Source: JADKAV01 sp963769435
GTDB lineage: Bacteria > Actinomycetota > Actinomycetes > S36-B12 > UBA10799
DNA: 64,000 nucleotides
Assembly (NCBI GenBank): GCA_963769435.1
Contig: CAVYLN010000002.1
Span: 1,116,001-1,180,000, forward strand
Direction of reading: 5' to 3'
In this document: piece after piece, positions 29,101-38,815 of the stretch
Layout: every line of letters starts with the position of its first letter
Position numbering within the stretch: the first letter of the stretch is position 1
Position numbers and translations under genes: made by a program
Notes under the pieces: generated by a model
Databases searched by the model: none
The model's input: the letters and a program-made list of their open reading frames with translations, nothing else
Told to the model about the DNA's origin: nothing

Positions 29101-29853
29101 TCACCGGTTCTTCTCGAACACCAAGCGCAGCCCGATGAGCGTCAGGTCCGGCTCGTGGGCGGTGATCGTGCGCGACTCCGGCAGCACGATCTGGGCCAGC
29201 CCGCCGGTCGCGATGACCGCCTCGAGCGGCAACTCCTCCCGGATGCGGTCCACCAGACCGTCGACCTGGCCGGCGAACCCGTAGAGCGCACCCGACTGCA
29301 GTGCCTCCACGGTGTTCTTGCCGATCACCGAGCGCGGCGCGACGAGTTCGACCTTGCGCAGCGCGGCCGCACGCGAGGCCAGCGCATCCAGCGAGATCTC
29401 GATCCCGGGCGCGAGGGCACCGCCGAGGAACTCCCCCTTGGCCGAGACCACGTCGAGGTTGGTCGACGTGCCGAAGTCCACGACCACGCATGGCCCCCCG
29501 TACAGCGTGTGCGCGGCGAGCGTGTTGACGATGCGGTCGGCGCCGACCTCCTTGGGGTTGTCGGTCAGGATCGGAACGCCTGTTCTGGTACCGGGCTCCA
29601 CGATCACGGTCGGCACGTCGGGGTAGTACTCGCTGATCATCCAGCGGACCTCCCGCAGCACCGCCGGCACGGTTGAGCACACCGCGATCCCGCCGATGTC
29701 CGGCTCTCCGCGCAGAAGGGCACGGAAGAGGATGAACATCTCATCGGCGGTCGCGCGCGGGTCGGTCTTGACCCGGAACGACCGGTGCAGGTCGTCCCCG
29801 GCGAACAGCCCGAGCACGGTGTTCGTGTTGCCGACGTCAATCGTGAGCAACAT
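29101..29853 (-). CDS. coaX: Type III pantothenate kinase
   Basis: 250 residues with the ASKHA phosphate loop DVGNTNTVLGLF at the N-terminus, YGGPCVVVDFGTSTNLDVVSAKGEFLGGALAPGIEIS, and ATGGLAQIVLPES. It phosphorylates pantothenate in CoA synthesis. Its ATG 29853 overlaps the nadC stop by 17 nt, so expression is coupled to NAD genes upstream; panC lies three genes earlier in the same operon. Confidence 0.95.
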   Translation of the reverse strand: MLLTIDVGNTNTVLGLFAGDDLHRSFRVKTDPRATADEMFILFRALLRGEPDIGGIAVCSTVPAVLREVRWMISEYYPDVPTVIVEPGTRTGVPILTDNPKEVGADRIVNTLAAHTLYGGPCVVVDFGTSTNLDVVSAKGEFLGGALAPGIEISLDALASRAAALRKVELVAPRSVIGKNTVEALQSGALYGFAGQVDGLVDRIREELPLEAVIATGGLAQIVLPESRTITAHEPDLTLIGLRLVFEKNR

Positions 29854-30685
29854 CCGGCACCTCCCGCAGGTCCGCCCCGATATCCAGCACTTTCACCGAA
29901 TGTGTCAGTGCCCCCACAGCGACGTAGTCGACGCCCGTCGTCGCCACCTCGGCGGCGTTCTCCAACGTCAGTCCCCCGGAGGCCTCGAGCCGGGCGCGAC
30001 CCTGGTTGACCACCACGGCCTGGTGCATCTGGTCGGCAGTGAAGTTGTCGAGCAGCACCAGATCGGCACCCGCATCGAGGACCTCCGCCAGTTGGTCCAG
30101 CGAATCCACCTCCACCTCGACCGGAAGCCCGGGGAACTGCTCGCGGACCGCCCGGAAGGCCTCGGTGACACCTCCGGCGGCGACGACGTGGTTGTCCTTG
30201 ATCAGTGCGGCATCCGACAGCGACATCCGATGGTTGACGCCGCCGCCGCAACGCACGGCGTACTTCTGCAGCGCTCGCAGGCCGGGCAGGGTCTTGCGGG
30301 TGTCACGGACCCTCGGCCCGTTCGGACCCAGAACCTCCACCCAGCGTGCGGTGGCCGTGGCGACTCCCGACATGTGGGTCAGCAGGTTCAACGCCGTGCG
30401 TTCGGCGGTCAGCAGATCCCTGGTGTTCCCCACCGCGCTCAGCAGGACCTCTCCGGCGACGATCCGGCTGCCGTCCTGGGTGTGGATCGTGACCTCGATC
30501 GGGCCCACGATCTCGAAGACCCGGCGGGCCACATCCAGGCCGGCCACCACGCCGTCCTCACGAGCGACGAGGTCCAACTGTGATCGCTGCCCGGCGGGGA
30601 TCGTCGCGCGCGACGTCACATCCGGGCCATCGGCCAGATCCTCGGCCAGCGCGGTGTTGATCAGTTCATCGACGTCGGTGTTCAC
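29837..30685 (-). CDS. nadC: Nicotinate-nucleotide pyrophosphorylase (quinolinate phosphoribosyltransferase)
   Basis: 282 residues. Conserved DVTSRATIPAGQR, the ERTALNLLTHMSGVATATARW helix, DTRKTLPGLRALQKYAVRCGGGVNHRMSLSDAALIKDNH (substrate and phosphate binding) and the C-terminal EASGGLTLENA and GALTHSVKVLDIG. It converts quinolinate and PRPP to nicotinate mononucleotide. GTG 30685 overlaps the nadB stop by 4 nt. Confidence 0.95.
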   Translation of the reverse strand: MNTDVDELINTALAEDLADGPDVTSRATIPAGQRSQLDLVAREDGVVAGLDVARRVFEIVGPIEVTIHTQDGSRIVAGEVLLSAVGNTRDLLTAERTALNLLTHMSGVATATARWVEVLGPNGPRVRDTRKTLPGLRALQKYAVRCGGGVNHRMSLSDAALIKDNHVVAAGGVTEAFRAVREQFPGLPVEVEVDSLDQLAEVLDAGADLVLLDNFTADQMHQAVVVNQGRARLEASGGLTLENAAEVATTGVDYVAVGALTHSVKVLDIGADLREVPDVAHD

Positions 30686-32275
30686 AGGGCTGCCTCCTTG
30701 GTGATCATCCGGCCGTCCACGATCTGCGTCTGCAGGCGCACCAGCCACCGATCGCTGGGTCGCGGGTAGTCCTCCCGCCAGTGCGAACCCCTGGTCTCCT
30801 GGCGCAGCAGGGCGGCCTGCGCCAGGGCCCGCCCGACGAACAGCAGGTTGGTCATCTCCCAGGACCCGGTGGACGGTTCACCCGCGCCGAAACTGTCCAG
30901 GACATCCAGCGTGGTGGACAGCGATTGCGCGCTGCGCAGGACACCCGCACCCTGGGTCATCGACTCCTGGAACCGGTGGCGCTGTGCAGGATCGGCGGTC
31001 CACGCCGAGTGTTTCGCGACCGGGTCCATGCGGATGTACGACTGTCCCGCAAGGACATCGGCGATCCGATCGGCGAAGACCAGCCCCTCCAGCAGCGAGT
31101 TGCTGGCCAGCCGGTTCGCGCCATGGACCCCGGTGCAGGAGCACTCGCCACAGGCGTAGAGACCCGGCACCGACGTGCGCCCCCACAGGTCGGTGCGCAG
31201 ACCTCCTGAGTGGAAGTGCTGGGCCGGGGCGACGGGGATCAGGTCCAGTGCGCGGATCGATGCCGTGTTCAAGGCAGGAGGCCAGGATCGTGGGGAAGCG
31301 ACTGGCCCAGTCGATCCTGCGCCCGTCCAGCCACACGTGCTCGGCGTCGTCGGCACGCATGTGCCGCATGATCGCCTTCGCCACGACATCACGCGGGGCG
31401 AGATCGGCCAAGGGGTGCTCACCGACCATGAAGCGCTTGCCGCGATCGTCGACGAGGATCGCCCCCTCCCCCCGAACCGCCTCGGACACCAGCGGCTGCT
31501 GGCCGGAGGCCTCCGGGCCGAGGTACATGACCGTCGGGTGGAACTGTACGAACTCCATGTCCGCGACAACGGCACCCGCACGCAGTCCGAGGCCGATGCC
31601 GTCGCCGGTGGCCACGCTCGGGTTCGTGGACGCCGTGAACACCTGACCGATGCCTCCCGTGGCCAGCACCACGGCCGGCGCCAGGATCGCTCCCACCCCA
31701 TCGATCTGCCCCTCGCCGATGACGTGCAGCGTGACACCCTGGGTGCGACCCTGCTCGTCCTGCAGCAGGTCCAGGACCAGCGCGTGCTCGATCACCCGGA
31801 TCCGCTGACCCACTTCGGCGACGAGCGCCCGCAGGATCTCAGCGCCGGTGGCGTCGCCTCCGGCATGGGCGATCCGGTCGGTGAGGTGTCCGCCCTCCCT
31901 GGTGAGCGCGATGTCACCTTCGGGAGTCTTGTCGAATTCCGCCCCCCAGCCGATCAGCCTACGAACCGCCGTAGGTCCCGATTCCACGAGCACCCGGACC
32001 GCAACCGGGTCGCACAGGCCGGCCCCGGCCACGATCGTGTCGTCCATGTGCGCCTGTGGGGTGTCGCCGGTCCCGAGGGCGGCGGCGATCCCGCCCTGGG
32101 CCCACCGTGTGGAGCCCTCGTCCACCAGGGACTTGGTCACGACCACCACCCGCTGACCCGCCCGGCATGCCCGCAGCGCGGTGGTGAGTCCGGCGATGCC
32201 GGAGCCCACGACGACGACGTCTGCGTCGATGGACCAACCAGGCGGCGCCGCCAGCACGGAATCCGGCAATCTCAC
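30682..32275 (-). CDS. nadB: L-aspartate oxidase (one frame break)
   Basis: About 530 residues. FAD-binding VVVGSGIAGLTTALRA, STRWAQGGIAAAL, EGGHLTDRIAHAGGDATGAEI, FVQFHPTVMY, and after the break LIPVAPAQHFHSGGLRTDLWGRTSVPGLYACGECSCTGVHGANRLASNSLLEGLVF. The break is near 31273, where the expected TGA-CC has an extra G. It oxidises aspartate to iminoaspartate for quinolinate synthesis; its partner nadA is not in this operon. GTG 32275 overlaps the panC stop by 4 nt. Confidence 0.9.
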
Positions 32276-33078
32276 ACGGACCTCACTTCCACCGCGCAAT
32301 TGTCCAGTAGCCGGGTATTCCCCACGCGCGCGGCCACCAGCAACCGGCCCACGCCCGGTTCCGGAGGCCCCAGATCGGCAGAGCGGACCTCCACGTAGTC
32401 GACGTCGAGGCCCTGCAACTGGGCGCTCGCGGCGGCCTCGATCTCGGCGACGTCGGTGCACCGGGAAGCAGCCCGTAGGGCCCGCGGAATCGCGGCGGCC
32501 AGTTCCCGCTGCTCGGCGCTCAGGTACACGTTGCGGCTCGACCGCGCCAGACCGTCGGGCTCGCGGGAGGTCTCGACCCCCACGACGTTCACGCCGAGAT
32601 CCAGGTCTCGCACCATCGAACGGACCAGTGTCAGTTGCTGGTAGTCCTTCTCGCCGAAGAACGCGTCATCCGGGCGGGTCAGCTGCAGCAGTTTCAGCAC
32701 CACGGTGAGGACTCCCTCGAAGTGCCCGGGTCTGGCCGCACCCTCCAGCTGCCGCCCGAGTTCGCCGGGGTTCACAGTGACCCGTGCCGGACGTGTGTAG
32801 ACCTCGGACGGCGTGGGAGTGAACACCGTGTTGACGCCGAGGCGCTCACATAGTCCCAGGTCCTCGGTGAGGGTGCGTGGGTACTTGTCGAGGTCCTCGC
32901 CCGCCCCGAACTGCATCGGGTTCACGAAGATGGTGACCGTCACGTGCTCGTCACGGTCACGGGCGGCACGGATCAACGACGCGTGGCCCTCATGAAGAGC
33001 ACCCATCGTCATGACCACACCCCGGCGGCTGTCCCCGGAGTCGGCAAGCAGGTCGTAGCGCGATTCGACGACTCTCAC
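32272..33078 (-). CDS. panC: Pantothenate synthetase
   Basis: 268 residues: VVMTMGALHEGHASLIRAA (HxGH ATP site), VTIFVNPMQFGAGEDLDKYPRTL, HFEGVLTVVLKLLQLTRPDDAFFGEKDYQQL and SSRNVYLS. It joins pantoate and beta-alanine using ATP. GTG 33078 overlaps the DUF2520 stop by 4 nt. Confidence 0.95.
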   Translation of the reverse strand: MRVVESRYDLLADSGDSRRGVVMTMGALHEGHASLIRAARDRDEHVTVTIFVNPMQFGAGEDLDKYPRTLTEDLGLCERLGVNTVFTPTPSEVYTRPARVTVNPGELGRQLEGAARPGHFEGVLTVVLKLLQLTRPDDAFFGEKDYQQLTLVRSMVRDLDLGVNVVGVETSREPDGLARSSRNVYLSAEQRELAAAIPRALRAASRCTDVAEIEAAASAQLQGLDVDYVEVRSADLGPPEPGVGRLLVAARVGNTRLLDNCAVEVRSV

Positions 33079-33933
33079 CGCGACCTCCCCAACGCGTCGA
33101 GCAGCCCCTGGGCCGCCACCGGCGACAGCAGCCTGTGGGCGATCGCCCGATCGGCGGTCAGACGCGCCAGCGCGACGTACGCCGCCTGCAGTTGCGGGTC
33201 GGCGGCGAGCACCTCGACGTGGGCGGCCACCGTCTGCGCGTCGCCGCGCACCACCGGTCCGGTGAGTGCCGGGTAGCCCATGCGCAGGGCGTTGTCCAGG
33301 CTCGCCTGCAGCAACGGCGCGAGCAGGCGGGCCGGCGACTCGACACCGGCGCCGTCCAGCAGTTCGGTCGCGGAGGCGACCAGCGTGATCAGGTGGTTCG
33401 CGCTGTGTGCGAGCGCCGCGTGGTAGACGGTGCGTGCCTCTTCGGGAATCCAGATGGGCTCACCGCCCATCTCGACCACGAGCGCCTCCGCCGCCATCCG
33501 CAGGGGTTCGGCCGATGTCACCCCGAACGGGGCCCCTGCGAGCCGGTCGACGTCCAGGCTCGTGCCCGTCAGTGTCATTGCCGGATGCAGCGCCAGCGGT
33601 AGCGCACCCTTCGTCCTGGGCCGACCGCAGCACCCCCACGCCGTAGCGGCCCGAACAGTGCACGACGAACTGGCCGGCAGTGAAGTCGAGCCCGCGTGCC
33701 AACGGTTCCAGGGCGTCGTCCGGGACTGCCAGCAGCACCAGATCGACGCGCTCGACAACCTCCTCCACCGAGACCAGAGTCGCGTCCGGCACCAGCGTCC
33801 GGGCCCTCTCCCGCGAGGGTTCACTGACCGCGTGGGCTGCCACCACCTGATGTCCGGCACGGGCCAGGGCAGCACCCAGGGCGCTGCCCGCACGACCCAC
33901 ACCGATGATGCCGATGCGCAGGCGAACACTCAC
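33075..33933 (-). CDS. Rossmann-like DUF2520 protein (one frame break)
   Basis: About 285 residues: an NAD(P)-binding GIIGVGRAGSALGAALARAGH, then VDLVLLAVPDDAL and FVVHCSGRYGVGVL of a ProC/6-phosphogluconate-dehydrogenase-like domain. After the break it continues LPLALHPAMTLTGTS and a helical DUF2520 domain (AALAHSANHLITLVASATELL). The break is near 33612 (an extra G). It sits directly before panC in many actinobacteria. A reductase role in pantoate supply is a plausible guess; no activity is established. Confidence 0.8.
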
Positions 33934-34775
33934 GGACGCGAGCCTACCGAGCAGACATCCCTGATCAGCCAGTTGAACGCCCCGAACCCGCCACGCTCAC
34001 GCAGTACAGCCAGTTCGGCGACCTCGCTGACACTGCCCGCCGGGCGCCCGGCGAACACCCGGTGCTGGGGTATCAGCACCCCGCCGGTGCGGTCACGACA
34101 CGACCGCAACTCCACCCCGGCACAGATGTCGGTCCCGCCGTCCGGCGCGGCGCGGACCCTGCGGCCCTTCCGGTATCCCAGATGGCGATCACCCCGGAAG
34201 TCCACGGCGATCACCTCACCGCTGCGAACGGCTGCGACCATCCGTGCCCAGGCTTCATCCCGCGAGCGGCCCACGAGTCCCGACTCACCGCCGGTCCACC
34301 GGCGCAGCCACGCCAGGTCCTCGGTATGGGCGGGTGCTCCGGCCGCCACGCGACCGGCTTCGTCGACGGTCTGGACACGGCCGTCGACGACACGGTCGGC
34401 CCCGATGTCGTCGAGGAACTCGTGGGCGAACAACAGTCCGTGGAAGTCCGGCAGGCACTGCGGCGCGACGCCCTGGATCCAGCCCACCGGCAGATCCTTC
34501 GGCGCCGGGCGCACGTCCACACCGATCAGTCGACCCGCGGGGAAACCCAGGTCCAGCAACTGGCGCAGCAGTCTCCCGTCACCGGCGCCGACGTCGACGA
34601 TGTAGGGGTGGCGGATCCGGTGTCGATGGGCGGCCGCCTCACACCGTTCCAGTACCACCCTCGCGACGTGGTCACCGACGGAGATCGAGGTGGCGAAATG
34701 TTCCTCGGCGCGGTGCCTGACGGAGAAGCCGTGGGGGTCCTGATGCGTCCAGGAGGTCGCTTCCGCCCAGGTCAC
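33930..34775 (-). CDS. MidA/DUF185-like SAM-dependent methyltransferase
   Basis: 281 residues: PYIVDVGAGDGRLLRQLLDLGF (SAM motif I), GRLIGVDVRPAPKDLP, HGLLFAHEFLDDIGADRVVDG, and the C-terminal FNWLIRDV. The pattern is that of the MidA/NDUFAF7-like family. MidA homologues methylate an arginine of complex I NDUFS2 in mitochondria; whether this one has a similar target is unknown. GTG 34775 overlaps the PH-domain gene by 4 nt. Confidence 0.7.
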   Translation of the reverse strand: MTWAEATSWTHQDPHGFSVRHRAEEHFATSISVGDHVARVVLERCEAAAHRHRIRHPYIVDVGAGDGRLLRQLLDLGFPAGRLIGVDVRPAPKDLPVGWIQGVAPQCLPDFHGLLFAHEFLDDIGADRVVDGRVQTVDEAGRVAAGAPAHTEDLAWLRRWTGGESGLVGRSRDEAWARMVAAVRSGEVIAVDFRGDRHLGYRKGRRVRAAPDGGTDICAGVELRSCRDRTGGVLIPQHRVFAGRPAGSVSEVAELAVLRERGGFGAFNWLIRDVCSVGSRP

Positions 34776-36155
34776 TCGTTGCGCATCCACCGCGTGCTCT
34801 TGTCCGAGGCCCTCGCAGCGCGCATGTGATCGATCTCGCTGGCCAACAGGGTCTGGGCCTGCTCGAGGCCGAAGTGTTCCCAGACCGCGTGGATGCGCCC
34901 GGGCGGAAGATCCAGATGTACGCTGGCCAGTCCGAGCGCGCGCTCCCACGGACCCTGTGTGAGTCGCACCGACTGCACCCGGGCGTGATGCACGACCTGC
35001 GTGCGCCGGGTGACGCGGCCCCGCTTCAGCACCGCGATCCGTCCATCGGCGCCGCCGGCCAGGAAACGCCACTGGATCGGTGACCGCCGCCGTACGGCGC
35101 CCGGCGGCGTTGTGAGCTCGACGTCCTCCGGCGAGGTTCCCGGCATGATCCGCTTGTACAGGTCATCAGCCACAGCCCGCGGCGCAACCGGCAGCAGGAC
35201 GGATTCGGTGCCGGCGTCGTCGTTCTCCCGGGCCAGGCCCGCCACGGTCACGTACAGCCGCACCCACCCCCGCCGACGCCAGAACAGGGGTTCCACGAAC
35301 TCGACCGCCGACACCCGGCCGGGTGGGATCGTGCGCGCCTGCGTCTGAAGCAATCCGTGCCGCAGCCGGATGCCGTCGGGCGACTCGGCGACCGAGAAGT
35401 TGTACAACTGGCTGAACTCGGTGAACACCATGAGCAGCGGCACACCACCGAGCAGGACCGTGAAGATGCCGCTCCAGCCGCTGGCCCACACCGTGGCCAC
35501 CACGATCAGAACGGTCGCCAACAGCAAGAAGACGGTTGCGGCCCGCAGCACCAGCGACACCACCAGATCCTTGGTGGGGACCACGAGCAGCGGCTGCTCG
35601 GGAGCCTCGCCGACGTCGTGCTGCAGACCCGCGGAACGCGCGATGATCTCGCTGCGCAGGCTGTCAGCGTCGTCCACGGTGAGGTACTGCAGGTCGGCGC
35701 GGGAGTTCCCGGCCCCGGCGACCTCGATCCGCAGGGCGGCGAATCCGAAGACGCGGGCGACCAGCGGGCGGTTGATGTCGACGGTCTGCAGGCGGGACAG
35801 TTGCATACGGCGTTCCTGGTGGAAGACCACGCCGGACTGGATCGCGCAGGTCGCCGTCACTGTCGAACCAGAACGCCAGTCGCCGGTAGGCCAGGTACTC
35901 GTAGACCAGCACCACCGCCGCGACCAGCAGAGTCACCAGGAGCAGGATCAGTACACCGTAGGGCCGGGAGAGGAAGGACTGGGCGCCGGCGATGACCACA
36001 CCCACGAACAGCGCCGGCAGGTAGGTCGAGACCCGCACGACCGGGGTCACGGGATGGACATGTCGTTTGGCCTGCTCACCGGTTCCGGGTGCCGGCGGCG
36101 GGTACTGCATGGACTCGGCCGAGCCCGAATCGAGCGGGGGTGGGGACTCGCTCAC
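34772..36155 (-). CDS. PH-domain (DUF304/YdbT-like) membrane protein (one frame break)
   Basis: About 460 residues: an N-terminal cytoplasmic tail rich in proline, two helices (LPALFVGVVIAGAQSFL and GVLILLLVTLLVAAVVLVYEYLAY), a bacterial PH block (FHQERRMQLSRLQTVDINRPLVARVFGFAALRIEVAG), two more helices (about 510 nt in), and a second PH block (TRRTQVVHHARVQSVRLTQGPWERALGLASVHLDLPPG). The break is near 35857. GTG 36155 overlaps the smaller PH gene by 4 nt; the two probably form a membrane complex. Function unknown. Confidence 0.75.
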
Positions 36156-36653
36156 AGGCCCGCCGAACGCTCTTCGCCCTTGGCGGCGAGTCGGTCGCGC
36201 AGCTGGGCCGCGATCTCCGGGGTCAGTCCGGGTATCGCAGCGTCTGAACTGGCGGCGGCGGTGTGCAACTGCACCGAGGTCAGACCGAACGCACGGTCCA
36301 TCGGACCGGCGGTGACGTCGACGAACTGCAGCCTTCCGTAGGGGACGACCACGAGCCTTCGGAACCAGATGCCACTGCCGACCACCAGGTCGTCGTCACG
36401 CTCGGCGTACCCCCAGGACCTCACACGGCGCCCGATCCACGGCCATCCGATCACCAGAACCGACAAGCCGGCGACCCGCGATCAGCGCCGCGATCCACTT
36501 CGGGGCGGGCGTGAGAGCAACGATCGCCGCGGCCACCAGCAGAACTCCCGCGAAGATCGCCAGGATCAGCCGCCTGACCACGATGAGTTTCGGTGACAGC
36601 GACTGCCACGTATCGCCGCCGGGACGGAACGCCACATCCACTTTGGAAGCCAT
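36152..36653 (-). CDS. Small PH-domain (YdbS-like) membrane protein (one frame break)
   Basis: About 166 residues: two N-terminal helices (LILAIFAGVLLVAAAIVAL and a second after the break) and one bacterial PH block (GIWFRRLVVVPYGRLQFVDVTAGPMDRAFGLTSVQLHTAA). The break is near 36478 (an extra G). It is the first gene of the long coenzyme operon; TAGACT lies 6 nt before ATG 36653. Together with the next gene it forms the YdbS/YdbT-type pair. Confidence 0.75.
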
Positions 36654-36659
36654 GTTCCG

Positions 36660-36665
36660 AGTCTA
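36660..36665 (-). promoter_or_regulatory. Putative -10 (TAGACT) of the PH/panC/nad operon
   Basis: On the minus strand TAGACT is followed by 6 nt and the ATG at 36653. No ribosome-binding site is present, so a leaderless transcript is inferred. Confidence 0.45.
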
Positions 36666-36749
36666 GGCCGACCCCGGCGGCCACCGCGGCTGGCGAGCCG
36701 CGCGACCGGGCACCGGAAGTGCCGTGAGGGTCTGGCAGCATGGGTTCCG

Positions 36750-37772
36750 GTGGAAATCCTCGACATCCCTCTGCCGGCATCCCACCCGGCCGGCCACGGG
36801 CTCATGCGCCTTCGCGGTGTGGTGACCGCCGGGACGGTCGAGCGCGCCGAGATCGTGACCGGGCTCATGCACCGAGGCGCCGAGAAGCTCTTCGAGTCCC
36901 GTGACTACCGGCAGATCCTCTCCCTGGCCAACAGGCACGACTGGCTCAGCAGTTTCGACGGTGAACTGAGCGCCGCGCGGGCCATGGAGGACGCGCTGGG
37001 GATCACGGTCCCACCCCGCGCTGTCGCAGCCCGGCAGGCGATCAGCGAGGTGTGCCGCGTCAACCATCACCTGTACTGGCTGGCCGAGACCGTGGCCGCG
37101 CTCGGTGGGGACGCCGCTGAACTGCGCGAGGCCAGGGCCGGACTGACCCACGCGCTCGACCTGCTCACAGGAGCCCGGATGCACCTGATGATCGTGCGCA
37201 TCGGTGGTTTGAGCATGGACCTGCCCGCCGACTTCCGTGACGGGATGCCGCTCGAACAGGCGAGTACTGCGGCCGCGTCCTGCCTCGACGGTCTCACGGG
37301 ACAACTGTCAGGGGTGGCCACGCTGTCGTTGGCGCAGGCGCAGCAGTACGCGACCAGCGGTGTGGTGGCGCGCGCCAGTGGTTGGGCGCGCGATCAGCGC
37401 GACCACGTGACGCCGGTGATCGGGCATACCGGGGACGCGCTGGCCCGCATGCAGTGCCTGGTGGCCGAGGTGCAGACTTCGTGTTCCTACGTGCTCCGGA
37501 TGGAGCTGCCTCCCGGTGACATCGGCACCAAACTGCCACGCACGCTGCGACTGCCGGAGGGCGAGTACTACGGATCCAGCGAGACCGCTTCCGGCGTCAG
37601 CGGCTGGTGGATCGTCTCGCGCGGCGACGTCGTCCCCTGGCGCATGAAGCTGCGCAGCGCGAGTTTCAACAACGCGGCCGCACTCGGGGCCTGCCTGCCC
37701 GGGACCCGCACCGAGGATCTTCCCGTGGCACTGATGAGTTTCCTGCTCGTCGCCGGCGACATCGATCGCTGA
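36750..37772 (+). CDS. Solitary NuoD-like (complex I 49-kDa/hydrogenase large-subunit fold) protein
   Basis: 340 residues, shorter than typical NuoD (about 400-440). The N-terminus has ASHPAGHGLMRL (the quinone-site HPxxHG of NuoD), GLMHRGAEKLFESRDYRQILSLANRHDW, and the C-terminus has LRLPEGEYYGSSETASGVSGWWIVSRGDVVPWRMKLRSASFNNAAAL. No other nuo gene is adjacent. It may serve a small membrane or regulatory complex, or be a relic. GTG 36750 lies 96 nt from the divergent PH operon. Confidence 0.75.
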   Translation: MEILDIPLPASHPAGHGLMRLRGVVTAGTVERAEIVTGLMHRGAEKLFESRDYRQILSLANRHDWLSSFDGELSAARAMEDALGITVPPRAVAARQAISEVCRVNHHLYWLAETVAALGGDAAELREARAGLTHALDLLTGARMHLMIVRIGGLSMDLPADFRDGMPLEQASTAAASCLDGLTGQLSGVATLSLAQAQQYATSGVVARASGWARDQRDHVTPVIGHTGDALARMQCLVAEVQTSCSYVLRMELPPGDIGTKLPRTLRLPEGEYYGSSETASGVSGWWIVSRGDVVPWRMKLRSASFNNAAALGACLPGTRTEDLPVALMSFLLVAGDIDR

Positions 37773-37816
37773 CTCCGACGATCCTCCCGGATGGGGCAGG
37801 GCACCCCGTACACGGG

Positions 37817-38785
37817 CTACGAGAGCAGACCCTCCTGCGTCAGCCACTGCTCCGCGACCTTCTGCGGCGATTGCCGGTCGATCTCCACGCTGGCGTTCAT
37901 CTGCTGCAGTTCGTCGGTGGTAAGCGCCTGCGACACCGAATCCAGCGCCGCCGTGATGGTGTCGTTGACCGCCGGCGTGTACAGCGCGGGCAGGATGTTC
38001 TCCGCGGTCTGCAGTCCCTTGTCGTCCTCGAGCACTACGAGGTCGTTGGCCGACACCGAACCCGAGGAGGAGAAGACCAGGCCGACGTTGACCTTGTCCT
38101 GCTTGAGCGCCTGGATGGTCAGCGGACCACCGGCGTCCAGCGGGACGAACGACGCGACCTGCACGTCATAGGTTTCCTCCAGCCCCGGCTGGCAGAACGG
38201 GCGCTTGGGGCACTCGGGCGGACCACCGAGAGTGATCGGTGACTGCTGGGAGTAGGTACCCAGTTCGCTGAGGGTGGTGAGACCGTTGGCGTCCGCGAAG
38301 GCCTGCGTCACCGCAAAGGCGTTCTGGTCCTGCGCGGCCGACGGCTCGAGCAGCGTGAGGTCCTTGGGCTCGGCGAGTGTCTGCGCCTCCGCGAACGTCT
38401 GCTGAGCGTCACCGGTCGCGACCTGCGGTGCGTCCGCCCCGTTCGCCTCCTTGTTCAGGAACTCGGTCAGGCTTCCCAGGTACTCCGGGGTGAGCTGGAC
38501 CTCGCCCTTCTGCAGCGCCGGGACGATGACCTCACGGGTGGTGAGCTCCTTGATGGAGGCGTCCACCCCCTTGGACTGCAGGATCTGCTGGTACATGGAG
38601 GCCAGGATCTTGGTCTCCGAGAAGTTCGTCGTAGCGATCACGATCGGACCGCCGGCGTCCGGAGATGCTGTGTCGGTGGTGTCCCCACTGTCGGAGGAAC
38701 ACCCCGCCACCACGATGGCCGCAGCTGCCAGGAGTGCCAGTTTTGCCGTGCTTCGTCCACGAATCATTCGCCTATCCAACCACAT
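37817..38785 (-). CDS. Glycine betaine/choline-type ABC substrate-binding lipoprotein
   Basis: 322 residues. Signal peptide with lipobox LAAAAIVVAGCSSD, so it is lipid-anchored outside the membrane. The OpuBC/ProX-like body begins IVIATTNFSETKILASMYQQIL and includes VQLTPEYLGSLTEFL and KVNVGLVFSSSGSVSANDLVVLEDD. It binds a quaternary amine osmolyte. Start 38785 is the most upstream ATG; ATG 38767 is an alternative and keeps the signal peptide. It follows two permease genes. Confidence 0.85.
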   Translation of the reverse strand: MWLDRRMIRGRSTAKLALLAAAAIVVAGCSSDSGDTTDTASPDAGGPIVIATTNFSETKILASMYQQILQSKGVDASIKELTTREVIVPALQKGEVQLTPEYLGSLTEFLNKEANGADAPQVATGDAQQTFAEAQTLAEPKDLTLLEPSAAQDQNAFAVTQAFADANGLTTLSELGTYSQQSPITLGGPPECPKRPFCQPGLEETYDVQVASFVPLDAGGPLTIQALKQDKVNVGLVFSSSGSVSANDLVVLEDDKGLQTAENILPALYTPAVNDTITAALDSVSQALTTDELQQMNASVEIDRQSPQKVAEQWLTQEGLLS

Positions 38786-38815
38786 CGCGGACTCCGCCGA
38801 CAGCGCCGCGCGCAG

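Noticed and set aside
33941..33946. TAGGCT 7 nt before GTG 33933 as a promoter for the DUF2520 gene
   Set aside because: The start overlaps the previous stop by 4 nt inside an operon, so the hexamer may be chance; it shows that single matches to nAnnnT are weak evidence.
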